A DNA stretch of 53,817 nucleotides from Bacilli bacterium (GTDB lineage: Bacteria; Bacillota_I; Bacilli_A; RFN20; CAG-826), in contig JAEDIE010000006.1 in assembly GCA_016296775.1 (NCBI GenBank), positions 1 through 53,817 on the forward strand, read 5' to 3'. Under the pieces are notes generated by a model. The model had not been told where the DNA came from, searched no databases, and was given only the letters and a program-made list of their open reading frames with translations. Positions 1 to 9,135 of this stretch are shown here, one piece after another. Position 1 is the first letter of the stretch, and every line of letters starts with the position of its first letter. A program made the position numbers and the translations under genes.

Positions 1-57
1 ACATGAACTTAGTAATAGTAGTGGTAATATAGTAAAAATAATATAATTTTTTCTCAT
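1..57 (-). CDS. Lipoprotein, N-terminal signal peptide only (cut by window edge)
   Basis: On the minus strand an AAAGGAG ribosome-binding site (about 66-72) precedes two consecutive ATG codons at 60-58 and 57-55. The second has the better spacing and is taken as the start. The reading frame is a typical lipoprotein signal peptide: a basic n-region (RK), a hydrophobic stretch rich in Ile and Leu, and a lipobox ending LLSSC. The predicted lipidated cysteine is the last codon in the window (3-1), so everything after the anchor lies outside it. The family cannot be named from this fragment. It is transcribed away from the CNNM genes, so 61-427 is a divergent intergenic region. Confidence is high that this is a lipoprotein start and nil on function. 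Confidence 0.7.
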   Translation of the reverse strand, partial: MRKNYIIFTILPLLLLSSC

Positions 58-180
58 CATTTTCTCCTTTGATTCAAAATGTTCTCTACTAATTTAAATG
101 AAGATGTATTTATAGTGTTTATTTTATCAAATATAAAATTTTATTCTTCATTACTGTTAACGTTTAAATAATTAATAGTG

Positions 181-288
181 CTAGTTACGTGTAAAATTAT
201 TTTTGTTATTTTTAATTTGAGTAGTATTATCTACATAAAAATTAATAGATAATTCTAAACATGAAATTAAAAACAAACTAAATTTCAT
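181..288 (-). CDS. Possible 35-residue small ORF with lipobox-like start
   Basis: A minus-strand ORF of 35 codons starts at ATG 288-286 behind an AGGGGG sequence with 7 bases of spacing, and ends at TAG 183-181. Its start, MKFSLFLISC, has a lipobox-like LISC, but the hydrophobic stretch is only about seven residues, shorter than a normal lipoprotein signal. The rest is Asn/Lys-rich and featureless. It points the same way as the lipoprotein fragment at 57-1 and lies about 120 bases upstream of it. It could be a real micro-lipoprotein, a leader peptide, the broken 5' end of an older lipoprotein gene, or chance in AT-rich DNA. The good ribosome-binding site is the main reason to list it. Confidence 0.3.
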   Translation of the reverse strand: MKFSLFLISCLELSINFYVDNTTQIKNNKNNFTRN

Positions 289-378
289 AATATTCCCCCT
301 TAATATATTTTCTAGCGTATACAATACAAAATACATTTTTTTTAAAATTATTAATATAAATTTAATATCAATATATTC

Positions 379-407
379 TTGTATATATTAATAAATATTA
401 ATATAAT
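379..407 (+). promoter_or_regulatory. SigA-type promoter of the CNNM gene pair
   Basis: TTGTAT at 379-384 and TATAAT at 402-407 are separated by exactly 17 bases. The predicted start near 414 gives a leader of about 14 bases that still holds the AAGGAG ribosome-binding site before the ATG at 428. The spacer is filled by a perfect dyad, ATATTAATA-AA-TATTAATAT, at 385-404. Confidence 0.7.
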
Positions 408-427
408 TAAGTACATTAAGGAGAAAT

Positions 428-1534
428 ATGTCGCCGTATTTTAGTTTAATTAAACTAACTAGTGTAGAATTAAATATTCCAGTTTATTGGAATATCATTA
501 TATTAATATTACTTTTATTTATTTGTGGTATATTCGCTGGTAGCGAAAATATTTTTTCTAACTGTAATAAATATTATTTTAAAGTTGAAGCTAATAAGAA
601 AAGCAAAATTGGTAAAGTTGTTAATTTTTTAATAAACCATTTTGATGAGACTTTAATTGCTGTTTTAATAGTAAATAATGCTATTCAATATGTAATGTCT
701 TTTTTAATGTCTAATATAATTATGGATTTATTTCCTCATCTTGCTGAAGGAACAGATTCATTAGTATCAACTATTATATTATCCTTATTAATATATATAT
801 TTACTGATTCATTATTTAAGATTTTAGGAAGTCATTTACCTAATAAACTTGCTAAAGGTTTTGGTTATATAGTCTTTTTCTTTTATATTTTATTATTTCC
901 AATAATTATGATCTTTAAATTTATTTTAATTTTAGTTCATAAGATGTTTAAAATTAAAGATAAAAATATGTTGACTAAAGAAGACTTTATTTTGGAAGCT
1001 GATAAAGCTATAAATGAAGACAATATCTTAGAAGAAAAAGAAGAGTTATTAGAAGAAGATGAGTTATCTATTTTAAATAATGCTTTTAAGTTTGATACTA
1101 TTAGTGTTTCTCAAGTATTGAAAAAAAGAGATGAAATATTTGCTATTGATATTAATAATTTAACAATAGATAAATTAAATCAAATAATATTAGAAAATAA
1201 TTATAGTAGAATCCCAATAATTGATGAAAGTATTGATAATATTATTGGTATTTTAACTGTAAGAACTTATTTTAAAGAATACATGGCTGATAATCATCTT
1301 AATATTGTTGGATGTTTAACTAAACCATTATATTTTGATGAATCTACCAAAGTTGATGATATTTTTGAACAATTTAATCGTACTAAAAATCATTTAGGTT
1401 TTGTTGTTGATAAAAACAATAAACTTATTGGAATGGTTACTATGGATGATATTTTAGAAGAATTAGTTGGTGATATTGATGAAATTAAAATTAATAAACT
1501 AAAGGAGAACAAACATGAACGCAAATCAAATTAG
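428..1534 (+). CDS. CNNM/CorC-family membrane protein, short form (DUF21 + CBS pair)
   Basis: This 368-residue protein has a DUF21-type membrane domain (hydrophobic segments at about 19-42, 75-100, 110-130 and 145-175) followed by a cytoplasmic CBS pair (about 225-345). The family includes CNNM/CorC/HlyC proteins linked to Mg2+ and other cation transport, often misnamed hemolysins. The GGTEG-type motif usual in the second CBS is replaced by KNNKLIG, and the C-terminal CorC_HlyC domain found in the next gene is absent; the chain ends in a Lys-rich tail. The start has a strong AAGGAG site 7 bases upstream. It overlaps the next gene by 20 bases, so the two are co-transcribed and may form a heteromer, as paired paralogues in this family have been proposed to do. 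Ion specificity cannot be read from sequence. Confidence 0.85.
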   Translation: MSPYFSLIKLTSVELNIPVYWNIIILILLLFICGIFAGSENIFSNCNKYYFKVEANKKSKIGKVVNFLINHFDETLIAVLIVNNAIQYVMSFLMSNIIMDLFPHLAEGTDSLVSTIILSLLIYIFTDSLFKILGSHLPNKLAKGFGYIVFFFYILLFPIIMIFKFILILVHKMFKIKDKNMLTKEDFILEADKAINEDNILEEKEELLEEDELSILNNAFKFDTISVSQVLKKRDEIFAIDINNLTIDKLNQIILENNYSRIPIIDESIDNIIGILTVRTYFKEYMADNHLNIVGCLTKPLYFDESTKVDDIFEQFNRTKNHLGFVVDKNNKLIGMVTMDDILEELVGDIDEIKINKLKENKHERKSN

Positions 1535-2828
1535 TTTATTAATTTATTCTTTAATTTATTTAGCTTTGATTTCATTAAGCTTTACTTTTTCTATGTTTGA
1601 TATGGCTTATAGTAGTGTAAATGTTAACCATATTAAAGTTAATTATGAAAAGAGTAAGAAAGCTAAACTTAAAGCAAGTTTAAAACTTTTATCTAATTTT
1701 GATCAAACTTTATCCACAATTATTTTAAGTAATGACTTAGTTAATATTGCTTTAGAAATTATTTCTATTCCTTTCTCTTTCTCTTTATTAAATTGCTTAA
1801 ATATCTCTCCAAGTGATCCAATATATACAGTTGTAACTATTATTATTTCTATTGTTACATTAATCATATTAATTTTATTTGGTGATATTTTACCTAAATC
1901 TTTAGGTAAAATACAAAATTATAAAGTTGTAACTTCATCTTCTTTCTTTGTTATTCCCTTATATTATTGTTTATATCCTTTTACTTTTATAACTAAACAT
2001 TTTATTAATGGAATTACATATGGAATTAGAAAAAATGTTAAAGATGTTGAAATTACTGATGATGAACTTCACGAAATGGTCGATGATATTGAAGAAAAGG
2101 GTGTAGTAGATGAAGAAAAAGCTGATATGTTAAGAGGCACAATCGATTATGCTAACACTTTAGCTTATGAAATTATGACTCCTAGAGTTGATGTTTATGC
2201 TATTGATATAGATTCAGATTTAGATGAAATTCTTTTAGATGAAAATACATTTTTACATTCTCGTATACCAGTATATGAAGGAAGTATTGATAATATTGTT
2301 GGATTTGTCTTAAGTAAAACTTTAATTAGAATGAAAATTGAAGGAATTAATAACGATATAAGAAGCATTATTCTTCCTTGTTTAAATTTCCCTCGTAGTA
2401 TTGAAATTAATGATATTTTTAAAGAATTTAAAAAATCCAAAACCCATTTAGCTGTTGTTTTAGATGAATATGGTGGAACAGAAGGAATTATTACATTAGA
2501 AGATATTTTAGAAGAAATTGTTGGTGAAATCTGGGATGAAACAGATGATAAAGAAGATCCAATTATTGAACAAAAAGATGGGACTTATATTGTTGATGGA
2601 AAGATGAATTTAGATGATTTTTTTACTGAATTTGAATTAGATAAAGAAGATCTTTTATCTACAGAATATGTAACAATTGGTGGATTCTGTATTGAATTAA
2701 GTGATAATGAATTTTGTGATGTAAATGATGTTATAAAATATAAAAATTTAGAGATGAAGGTTTTAGCTATAGATAACAAAAACACTATCGAAAAATTATA
2801 TGTTAAAGTTATTAAAGAAGAAGATTAA
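1515..2828 (+). CDS. CNNM/CorC-family membrane protein, full form (DUF21 + CBS + CorC_HlyC)
   Basis: At 437 residues this is the complete version of the family. DUF21 membrane region at about 1-185, CBS pair at about 215-335 containing the hallmark YGGTEGIITLEDILEEIVGE, and a C-terminal CorC_HlyC domain at about 350-437 (GTYIVDGKMNLDDF near its start). The likely role is a Mg2+ or divalent cation transporter or sensor in the cytoplasmic membrane. An AAAGGAG site lies 7-8 bases before its ATG, inside the end of the previous gene. It is a paralogue of that gene. Its stop codon abuts the stop of the convergent guanylate kinase gene with no base between them and no visible terminator. Confidence 0.9.
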   Translation: MNANQISLLIYSLIYLALISLSFTFSMFDMAYSSVNVNHIKVNYEKSKKAKLKASLKLLSNFDQTLSTIILSNDLVNIALEIISIPFSFSLLNCLNISPSDPIYTVVTIIISIVTLIILILFGDILPKSLGKIQNYKVVTSSSFFVIPLYYCLYPFTFITKHFINGITYGIRKNVKDVEITDDELHEMVDDIEEKGVVDEEKADMLRGTIDYANTLAYEIMTPRVDVYAIDIDSDLDEILLDENTFLHSRIPVYEGSIDNIVGFVLSKTLIRMKIEGINNDIRSIILPCLNFPRSIEINDIFKEFKKSKTHLAVVLDEYGGTEGIITLEDILEEIVGEIWDETDDKEDPIIEQKDGTYIVDGKMNLDDFFTEFELDKEDLLSTEYVTIGGFCIELSDNEFCDVNDVIKYKNLEMKVLAIDNKNTIEKLYVKVIKEED

Positions 2829-3371
2829 TTATTTAATATTTAGTTTTTCTTTATATATTTTATTAATTTTTAAAGCAATTTCTTCTATACTAGAATCATT
2901 ACTATCAATAATATAGTCAATGTAGTTTTTTATTTTTTCTAAATCAAAAATAGAATCATCACTAGTCAATCTTTTATTTATATCTTCTATATTATCTAAT
3001 CTTTTTATCATTCTTTCTTTTCTTTTTTCTTTACTTGAGTAAAGGAAAAAAGAAACAATATGATCGTCATTAAGTTCTTTAAAAGCTTTTAATCCAGAAG
3101 GTTCAATTATTAAACAAGTAGAATCGTTAATATTTCTTTTTTCTGTACCATAAAAGTTGTTGTTGTAATTTACGTATTCAATAAATTCATTATTTTCTAT
3201 TTTATTTTTAAATTCTTCTACACTTAAAAAGTGATAATCAATTCCATTAACTTCGTTAACTCTAATTTTTCTAGTAGTAGTGGTAACGAATTTGTTGTAA
3301 TTATAATTTTTAATTAAACATTTAACAATTTCACTTTTTCCAGTAGCTGAAGGACCAATAACAATAATCAT
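2829..3371 (-). CDS. gmk: Guanylate kinase homologue
   Basis: This 180-residue protein matches guanylate kinase, which phosphorylates GMP to GDP using ATP. It has a P-loop GPSATGKS at residues 6-13, the TTRK GMP-binding element near 32-36, and the family block VNGIDYHFLSVEEF. It is about 20-25 residues shorter than typical bacterial Gmk, and the P-loop differs from the usual GPSGVGKGT, so it may be a divergent second copy rather than the sole essential enzyme. There is no Shine-Dalgarno sequence. TGT-TAAATT, an extended -10, lies 6 bases before the ATG, suggesting a leaderless mRNA. It converges on the CNNM gene with abutting stops. Confidence 0.8.
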   Translation of the reverse strand: MIIVIGPSATGKSEIVKCLIKNYNYNKFVTTTTRKIRVNEVNGIDYHFLSVEEFKNKIENNEFIEYVNYNNNFYGTEKRNINDSTCLIIEPSGLKAFKELNDDHIVSFFLYSSKEKRKERMIKRLDNIEDINKRLTSDDSIFDLEKIKNYIDYIIDSNDSSIEEIALKINKIYKEKLNIK

Positions 3372-3664
3372 GTTTATAATTTAACACGTAATTCAATATA
3401 TTTAAATGTTAAAATTATATTAAGATTATTTATTTTTTTCTATTAATTTTTATATTATTAATTATTATAAAATTACTATTAAAAGTTTATATGTGTCATA
3501 AAATTATTTAGTAGTGTTTCATTCACAATCGGGGGATAGTGAAATTTAATATTTGATATTTATTAAAAAGATAAATAAAAGTAATTTTTAACATGTTTTT
3601 AATGCCAAATTACTACCATTTAATTAGATTTGACTATATAATATTTAACTGAGAGGCTTTTTTT
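3372..3664. other. Intergenic region between gmk and pgcA
   Basis: This is 293 bases without a gene. It holds a small G-rich island (ATCGGGGGATAG, about 3528-3539) framed by TTCAC and GTGAA, which could form a 5-bp stem. It also has an AGTAATTT/AAATTACT dyad (about 3580-3615) with a loop near 20 bases, and an AT-rich -10-like TATAAT at 3637-3642 upstream of pgcA with a poor -35. No ORF longer than a few codons with a ribosome-binding site is visible. Function of the G-rich island is unknown. Confidence 0.4.
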
Positions 3665-5380
3665 ATGGGAAAAATCAGTTTTGAAAAATACAATTTATGG
3701 TTAAATGCATTAAAAGAAATTAATGTTAAAGATTATGAGACATTAAAACAATTTAGTGAAGAAGAGATCAACGATAGTTTTTATAAAGATTTAGAATTTG
3801 GAACCGGTGGACTTAGAGGTGTCATGGGTTTAGGTTCTAATAGAATGAACGAATATATTGTTAAAAAAGCTAGTGTTGGAATCGCTAGATATTTAAAAAA
3901 ACACTATGATTTCCCATCTATTTCTATTGGTTACGATTCAAGAAATAACTCTAGTTTATTTGCTAGATATGCTAGCGAAGTTTATGCTTCACTTGGTGTA
4001 AAAGTATTTCTTTATCCTACTCTTGAGCCAACTCCTCTTTTAAGTTATGCGGTAAGAAAACTTCATACTAGTGGAGGATGTATTATTACTGCTAGCCATA
4101 ATCCTAGTAAATATAACGGTTATAAAGTTTATAATGATGAAGGATGTCAAATCGGAATTAAAGTTGCTGATGAAATCTTAGAAGAAATCTCAAAAGTTGA
4201 TATTTTTGAAGAGTTTAAAAATATTAAATCATTTGATGAATTATTCGAAAACCATATGATTTCCTACATAGATTTAAAAATTGTTGATGATTTTGTTAAA
4301 GATACATTAAAGATTTCTTTACTTCAAGACTTCTCAAATAAAGATATTAAGATTTGTTATACTCCATTAAATGGAACAGGATTAATTCCAGTTACTAAAA
4401 CCTTAAAAGAAGCAGGATTTAGTAATGTTTTTGTTCCAGATGAACAAAGAAATCCTGATGGAAATTTCCCAACATGTCCATATCCAAATCCTGAAATTTA
4501 TGAAGCTATGAAGTTAGGAATTGAATATTGTAATAAGGAAAATGCTGATTTATTAATTGCTACTGATCCAGATTGTGATAGATGTGGAATTGGTATTAGA
4601 TATAATGGTGAATTTAAATTATTGACTGGAAATGAAGTAGGAATTTTACTTTTAGATTTCATTGTTAATCATACAAAATTACCTATTAATCCAATAGCTG
4701 TAAGAAGTATTGTTTCAACTAGTGCAGTTGATAAAATATGTTCACTCCATAATGTTACAATGAAAAAAGTTTTAACTGGATTTAAATTTATTGGTGATAT
4801 TATTTGTAAATTAGAAGAAAAGAGTGAGGAAAACAGCTATATTTTTGGTTTTGAAGAAAGTTATGGTTACTTAACTAATCCAAAAGTTAGAGATAAGGAT
4901 GCTGTTAATGCTTCATTAATTATTGCTGAAATGTTCTATTATTATCATGAAAGAGGAATTAATTTGATTGATAAATTAAATGCAATTTATGAAGAAATTG
5001 GTTATTACAAAAATTCACTTTTAACTTATCAATTTGATGGTGAAAGCGGGCTTAACACCATGAATAAAATGATGGATGATCTTCGTAACTTTGCATTTGA
5101 TAAGTTAGAAGAAGTATTTAGTTCAAAAGTAATTGAAAAACTTGATTATTTGTTATTAAAATCAACTACAAATAATAATGAAATTACTCAAATTGATAGT
5201 GAAAAAAGTAATGTTTTAACATTTATTTTTGAAGACGAAACAAGAGTAACTATTAGACCAAGTGGAACAGAACCAAAAATTAAATTTTATATTGAAAGCG
5301 TTGGAAAAGATGTTTCTTCTAGTCTTTTAATAAATGACAAGTATAAAGATTTAATTATTAAGTTTGTAAAATTATATTAA
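3665..5380 (+). CDS. pgcA: Phosphoglucomutase / phosphomannomutase
   Basis: This 571-residue alpha-D-phosphohexomutase interconverts glucose-1-phosphate and glucose-6-phosphate. That feeds UDP-glucose, glycolipid and envelope sugar synthesis. All four family signatures are present: the active-site serine loop TASHNPSKYNGYK (Ser near 144), the metal loop DPDCD (301-305), the sugar-binding loop GFEESYGYL, and the phosphate-binding RPSGTEP near the C-terminus. Length fits the long PgcA subfamily of Bacillota. The start is supported by a GAGAGG site 8 bases upstream. It is followed by 29 bases and then the large lipoprotein gene, which appears to have its own promoter. Mannose activity cannot be excluded. 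Confidence 0.93.
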   Translation: MGKISFEKYNLWLNALKEINVKDYETLKQFSEEEINDSFYKDLEFGTGGLRGVMGLGSNRMNEYIVKKASVGIARYLKKHYDFPSISIGYDSRNNSSLFARYASEVYASLGVKVFLYPTLEPTPLLSYAVRKLHTSGGCIITASHNPSKYNGYKVYNDEGCQIGIKVADEILEEISKVDIFEEFKNIKSFDELFENHMISYIDLKIVDDFVKDTLKISLLQDFSNKDIKICYTPLNGTGLIPVTKTLKEAGFSNVFVPDEQRNPDGNFPTCPYPNPEIYEAMKLGIEYCNKENADLLIATDPDCDRCGIGIRYNGEFKLLTGNEVGILLLDFIVNHTKLPINPIAVRSIVSTSAVDKICSLHNVTMKKVLTGFKFIGDIICKLEEKSEENSYIFGFEESYGYLTNPKVRDKDAVNASLIIAEMFYYYHERGINLIDKLNAIYEEIGYYKNSLLTYQFDGESGLNTMNKMMDDLRNFAFDKLEEVFSSKVIEKLDYLLLKSTTNNNEITQIDSEKSNVLTFIFEDETRVTIRPSGTEPKIKFYIESVGKDVSSSLLINDKYKDLIIKFVKLY

Positions 5381-5409
5381 AAATATAATTTATATGTTAA
5401 TATTTTTAT

Positions 5410-8400
5410 ATGAAAAAAATATTAATATTATCGGTTACATTTCTATCATTAACGTTCTTATCTAGCTGTAATTTCAAAGATCCTACAAAAGATTTTATTG
5501 AACTTTCTACGACATATTTTAAAAAAGCTAAAGAAAATAATGTTGAAGGTGACCTTTTTTATTACGATGGAAAATCTACAAGATGCACAACTTACGTTTT
5601 AGATGGTGACACTTATAAAGTTGAATATTTAGGATTGCTTAAATTTTCTACATTAACATTTAGTGAAAATTCTTCTTACTTTTTTGATTTAGGAAGTTTA
5701 GATATAAAAATCGATACATCTAGTGGAAGTATGGATTTTCAAATTGGAGAATATTTTAAAGACGGAACCTTTGATATTAATAAATTTTTAGATGAACCTC
5801 CTTTTGTTTTAGTTAAAAAAGATGGTGAAGAATATAAATATTTAAGTGGAATTAATACTGAAGGAGAAGTCTTATCTTCTTCAAATAGAGAAAATTATGA
5901 TTCGATTTTCTATTATTTAGACGATTTTAAATATGATGTAAACGAATATATTTCATTTGATTATACAAATAAAAAGTTAGCTATTTTAAGAGCTGATATT
6001 TTAGGTTATTTTGAAAAATTTGTTAATGACTTACCTTCAATGGTCAATTTTTATCCTGCATTATTAAGAAATTATCAAAAGATTAATAAGCTTGAAGCTA
6101 ATCAATACATACCAAGTTATTTAAAGATTGATGGAATTAAAAACGGAAAAGAAGTTGTAGTTGGTCCAATGGGATTTAGCGAACTTTTTGGAAGAGAATT
6201 AGATGATGGAACCAAAATCTCTAATCTTGAAGGAGCTGAAATTATAGAACTTGGCGAAGGAATTAAAGAAGCAACATTCTTTGCTTTTGATAGTGTTAAA
6301 AGTATTAAAACAATTTATTTACCAAAATCATTTGAAAAAGCTTCCATTTCTTCATTTTCAAATCTTGAATTAGATAGTCTTTATGTAAATAAGGGTGATA
6401 AATCCATTACTTTTATTGATTTAGGAAAAGGACAAATGCCTGGATTTAGTGTAGATTTTGGTCCAAGTTTATATAATACAAAAATTAATGGAAGCATTAT
6501 TTTTGATGAATATGATAATCCTAATTTTAGTAATTTCCCATATTCTTCATTAACTTTTAGTGATGGAATTCCTTCAAATCACATCGAAGTTTCTAAAAAT
6601 CAAATAGTAAAAAATTATTCATCATTAGAAGAAGCTTATTCCGATTTTGATAGTGTTTCATTAGCCTATTGTTTTAATGAGTCTACCAAAGTTATTGAAA
6701 GTGGATCTATCAAAGAAATAGGTGTAAATCAAAAATTATTTATTGAGCAACAAAAACAAGACACTTTATCTTTTAAAGATGCTTTAAAATACAAAAATAA
6801 TTCTTCTTATTCTATAAATGAAGAAAATGCCTATAAAACATTAAAATTAACAAGCGACTTAACCATCAAAGGTGAAGTTACAATTGGAGGATATATTGGT
6901 AAAAATTCTTCATTTGAAAGCGCAATTTCTTCTTCATTTGGAGCTATAGATTTAAATGGACATTCAATTACAATTGAAAATGGCGGAAAATTAGTTAGTT
7001 ATGGATTAATTTATGATTCATCATTAATTTCTTCTTCAACAAACGGAATTATTGTTAAAGAAGGTGGAGTTTTAACAACTAATCTTTCTGTGAGAGGATA
7101 CTCAAATAACAAAAATGCTATTTCGCAAATTGAAAATAATGTTAATCCTTTCTCTACTTATAAATTAGACTCATTAAGATGTAATTTAAATGTTGAAAGT
7201 AAAGGTAAAGTTAAAACTACTTTAAAATATTCGGATAATAGCAATGTTATTGAAAACGAATTTATTGGTGAAAGAGGATTTATTAATAATTCAACATGTG
7301 TTGTTAATAGAAAATATACAAAAGAACAAGATGAATATACAATTGAAGGAGATACAAGTATAGGTACATTACTTGTTTATAATACTACCATCGATACAAG
7401 TTCTTTCTATTTCCCATTTTCTAATAAAGATTCGAAATTTACTATTAATGGTAACTTAAAAGTCAATCATAATATTAAATTAGATGGAGGATCTTCTTTA
7501 ATTGTTAAATCGCTAGAACTTAATTCAAATGTTGTTGTTCTTCCTTTAAATAATATTGGTGGATATGATAATTATTTAAATTTAAATGCTACATTTAGTG
7601 GTACATTATATGTTGGAAGTAGTATTTCCTTATCTAGTGAAGCTTCATCAACATATGGTGTATTTGGTTTAGTCGATACTAGTGAAGAAAATTATGTAAA
7701 TATTAGAAATTATTTAAGACATAATTTAAGTAAATATATTAATTATGAAGAAGGATGCTTAGATAATGAAAATCAAAATTATACTGTAGTTCAAGATGTT
7801 TCGTTAAATGTGTCCTTAAGAAGTAGAGATTATTTGTTTAAAATTAGTGATGAAATTACATATTTTGAACAAAACGGAACTAGTGGAGCAATTAGAAAAA
7901 ACGACACCAATTTAGATGGTGAGTTATTAGCTTCATATTCTTCATCCTCTCCATATTGGATTGCTTCAATTGGTGGAAGTGAAATAAATACTAATGTTAG
8001 TAAATCTGATGCTTTATCAACATTTGATGTTGAAAGTAAGAAATATGCTTTAGTAGATGGAAGTTGGACTGAAATGGACGTTGAAGGAGCAGATCATACA
8101 TATACATTTAGTGGAGTCAAATACATTTTCGTTGATGGAAAATATAAACAAGGAACATTAACTAGTAAGAAAACATTTATAACTAGCGATTCTTTAACAT
8201 ATTTTTATAACTCAACTGTCTCTTCTTGGAGAGAAGTTACAAGTTTAGAAAATGATAGAATATTAAAAGAAGTCGGATATTCAAATTACTATTATGCTAC
8301 TTTATCTGCTTACGAAGCTTGTGCAAATTATGATAGTAATAACCACTATTTTGAAATTGGTGGAAATAAGTATATTTATTTAGGTGTTGATTCATTAACT

Positions 8401-9135
8401 ACAGTTTTAATTAGTGGAACAATTAAAGATAATAGTGATGGAAGTAGCTACGTTTATCTTGAAAATGAAGGTTGGGTTAACGGAAATGTAGATTTAAAAG
8501 GTAAAGCTACAGTTAATGGAAAAACTTATTATTATATTAATGATCGTAAATGGGTAATGGTTAACACATTTACTGGTAATACCAATATTGATCATGAATT
8601 AATATATTTTGATACAAATTATTCATATTTAGGAAAAGAATATAAGTATGCTTTGAGCGAAACAAACGATTCACCAACAACAAGATATACAAATAAAGTC
8701 TCATTTATCGATGTTGATATCGAACATTCAAAATGTGTTTTAACTAAAGAAAATTATTCAGAAGTTTGGGATAATGTTATTGATAGTATTCCTAATGCTT
8801 ATAAAGATATTGTTGCTCAAAACGAAGAATTTACATTACATCGTCATTTTAAAGAAGATGATGGAAAATTGTATCTATATTATGAAGATAGTGAAGGAAA
8901 TGTCTCTAAAAAGGCCTTCGAATTTAAAGCTGGATTTGTTCCATATCAACCAGTTGGTGGAAATGACATCTTAAACAAGTTTAACTTTGTTGGTTATGAA
9001 GTTATTTTTGAAGGTGAAACTGAATCTAGAACAATTTATGTATCATTTGATGTAGTTGGTGGATTCACTGATTCTACTAATTATTTAGCTATCTCTATAT
9101 TCTCAGATAAATCACCAGTCAGTTCTTTAGTTTAG
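5410..9135 (+). CDS. Very large surface lipoprotein, function unknown
   Basis: The 1241-residue product begins with a clear lipoprotein signal (MKK, hydrophobic core, lipobox LSSC; lipidated Cys20), so it should be anchored on the outer face of the membrane. I do not recognise a named family. Residues about 235-345 resemble BspA-like leucine-rich repeats (EGAEIIELGEGIKEATFFAF, then IKTIYLPKSF). Residues about 455-800 read like a parallel beta-helix, with short beta-strands such as LTIKGEVTIGG and AIDLNGHSITIENGGKLV. Residues about 840-1060 contain repeated Tyr/Trp-rich hairpins ending in patterns like WTEM, WREV, GWVNG and KWVMV. Such architectures are common in adhesins and glycan-binding proteins, which is only an analogy. 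There is no Shine-Dalgarno; an extended -10 (TGT-TAATAT, 5395-5403) sits 6 bases before the ATG. Its last 9 bases overlap the convergent ttcA-like gene. Confidence 0.8.
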   Translation: MKKILILSVTFLSLTFLSSCNFKDPTKDFIELSTTYFKKAKENNVEGDLFYYDGKSTRCTTYVLDGDTYKVEYLGLLKFSTLTFSENSSYFFDLGSLDIKIDTSSGSMDFQIGEYFKDGTFDINKFLDEPPFVLVKKDGEEYKYLSGINTEGEVLSSSNRENYDSIFYYLDDFKYDVNEYISFDYTNKKLAILRADILGYFEKFVNDLPSMVNFYPALLRNYQKINKLEANQYIPSYLKIDGIKNGKEVVVGPMGFSELFGRELDDGTKISNLEGAEIIELGEGIKEATFFAFDSVKSIKTIYLPKSFEKASISSFSNLELDSLYVNKGDKSITFIDLGKGQMPGFSVDFGPSLYNTKINGSIIFDEYDNPNFSNFPYSSLTFSDGIPSNHIEVSKNQIVKNYSSLEEAYSDFDSVSLAYCFNESTKVIESGSIKEIGVNQKLFIEQQKQDTLSFKDALKYKNNSSYSINEENAYKTLKLTSDLTIKGEVTIGGYIGKNSSFESAISSSFGAIDLNGHSITIENGGKLVSYGLIYDSSLISSSTNGIIVKEGGVLTTNLSVRGYSNNKNAISQIENNVNPFSTYKLDSLRCNLNVESKGKVKTTLKYSDNSNVIENEFIGERGFINNSTCVVNRKYTKEQDEYTIEGDTSIGTLLVYNTTIDTSSFYFPFSNKDSKFTINGNLKVNHNIKLDGGSSLIVKSLELNSNVVVLPLNNIGGYDNYLNLNATFSGTLYVGSSISLSSEASSTYGVFGLVDTSEENYVNIRNYLRHNLSKYINYEEGCLDNENQNYTVVQDVSLNVSLRSRDYLFKISDEITYFEQNGTSGAIRKNDTNLDGELLASYSSSSPYWIASIGGSEINTNVSKSDALSTFDVESKKYALVDGSWTEMDVEGADHTYTFSGVKYIFVDGKYKQGTLTSKKTFITSDSLTYFYNSTVSSWREVTSLENDRILKEVGYSNYYYATLSAYEACANYDSNNHYFEIGGNKYIYLGVDSLTTVLISGTIKDNSDGSSYVYLENEGWVNGNVDLKGKATVNGKTYYYINDRKWVMVNTFTGNTNIDHELIYFDTNYSYLGKEYKYALSETNDSPTTRYTNKVSFIDVDIEHSKCVLTKENYSEVWDNVIDSIPNAYKDIVAQNEEFTLHRHFKEDDGKLYLYYEDSEGNVSKKAFEFKAGFVPYQPVGGNDILNKFNFVGYEVIFEGETESRTIYVSFDVVGGFTDSTNYLAISIFSDKSPVSSLV

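Noticed and set aside
8774..8974. Small ORF in another frame inside the large lipoprotein gene
   Set aside because: It is a frame shadow with no ribosome-binding site, like the other overlapping opposite-strand or alternate-frame ORFs across the window.
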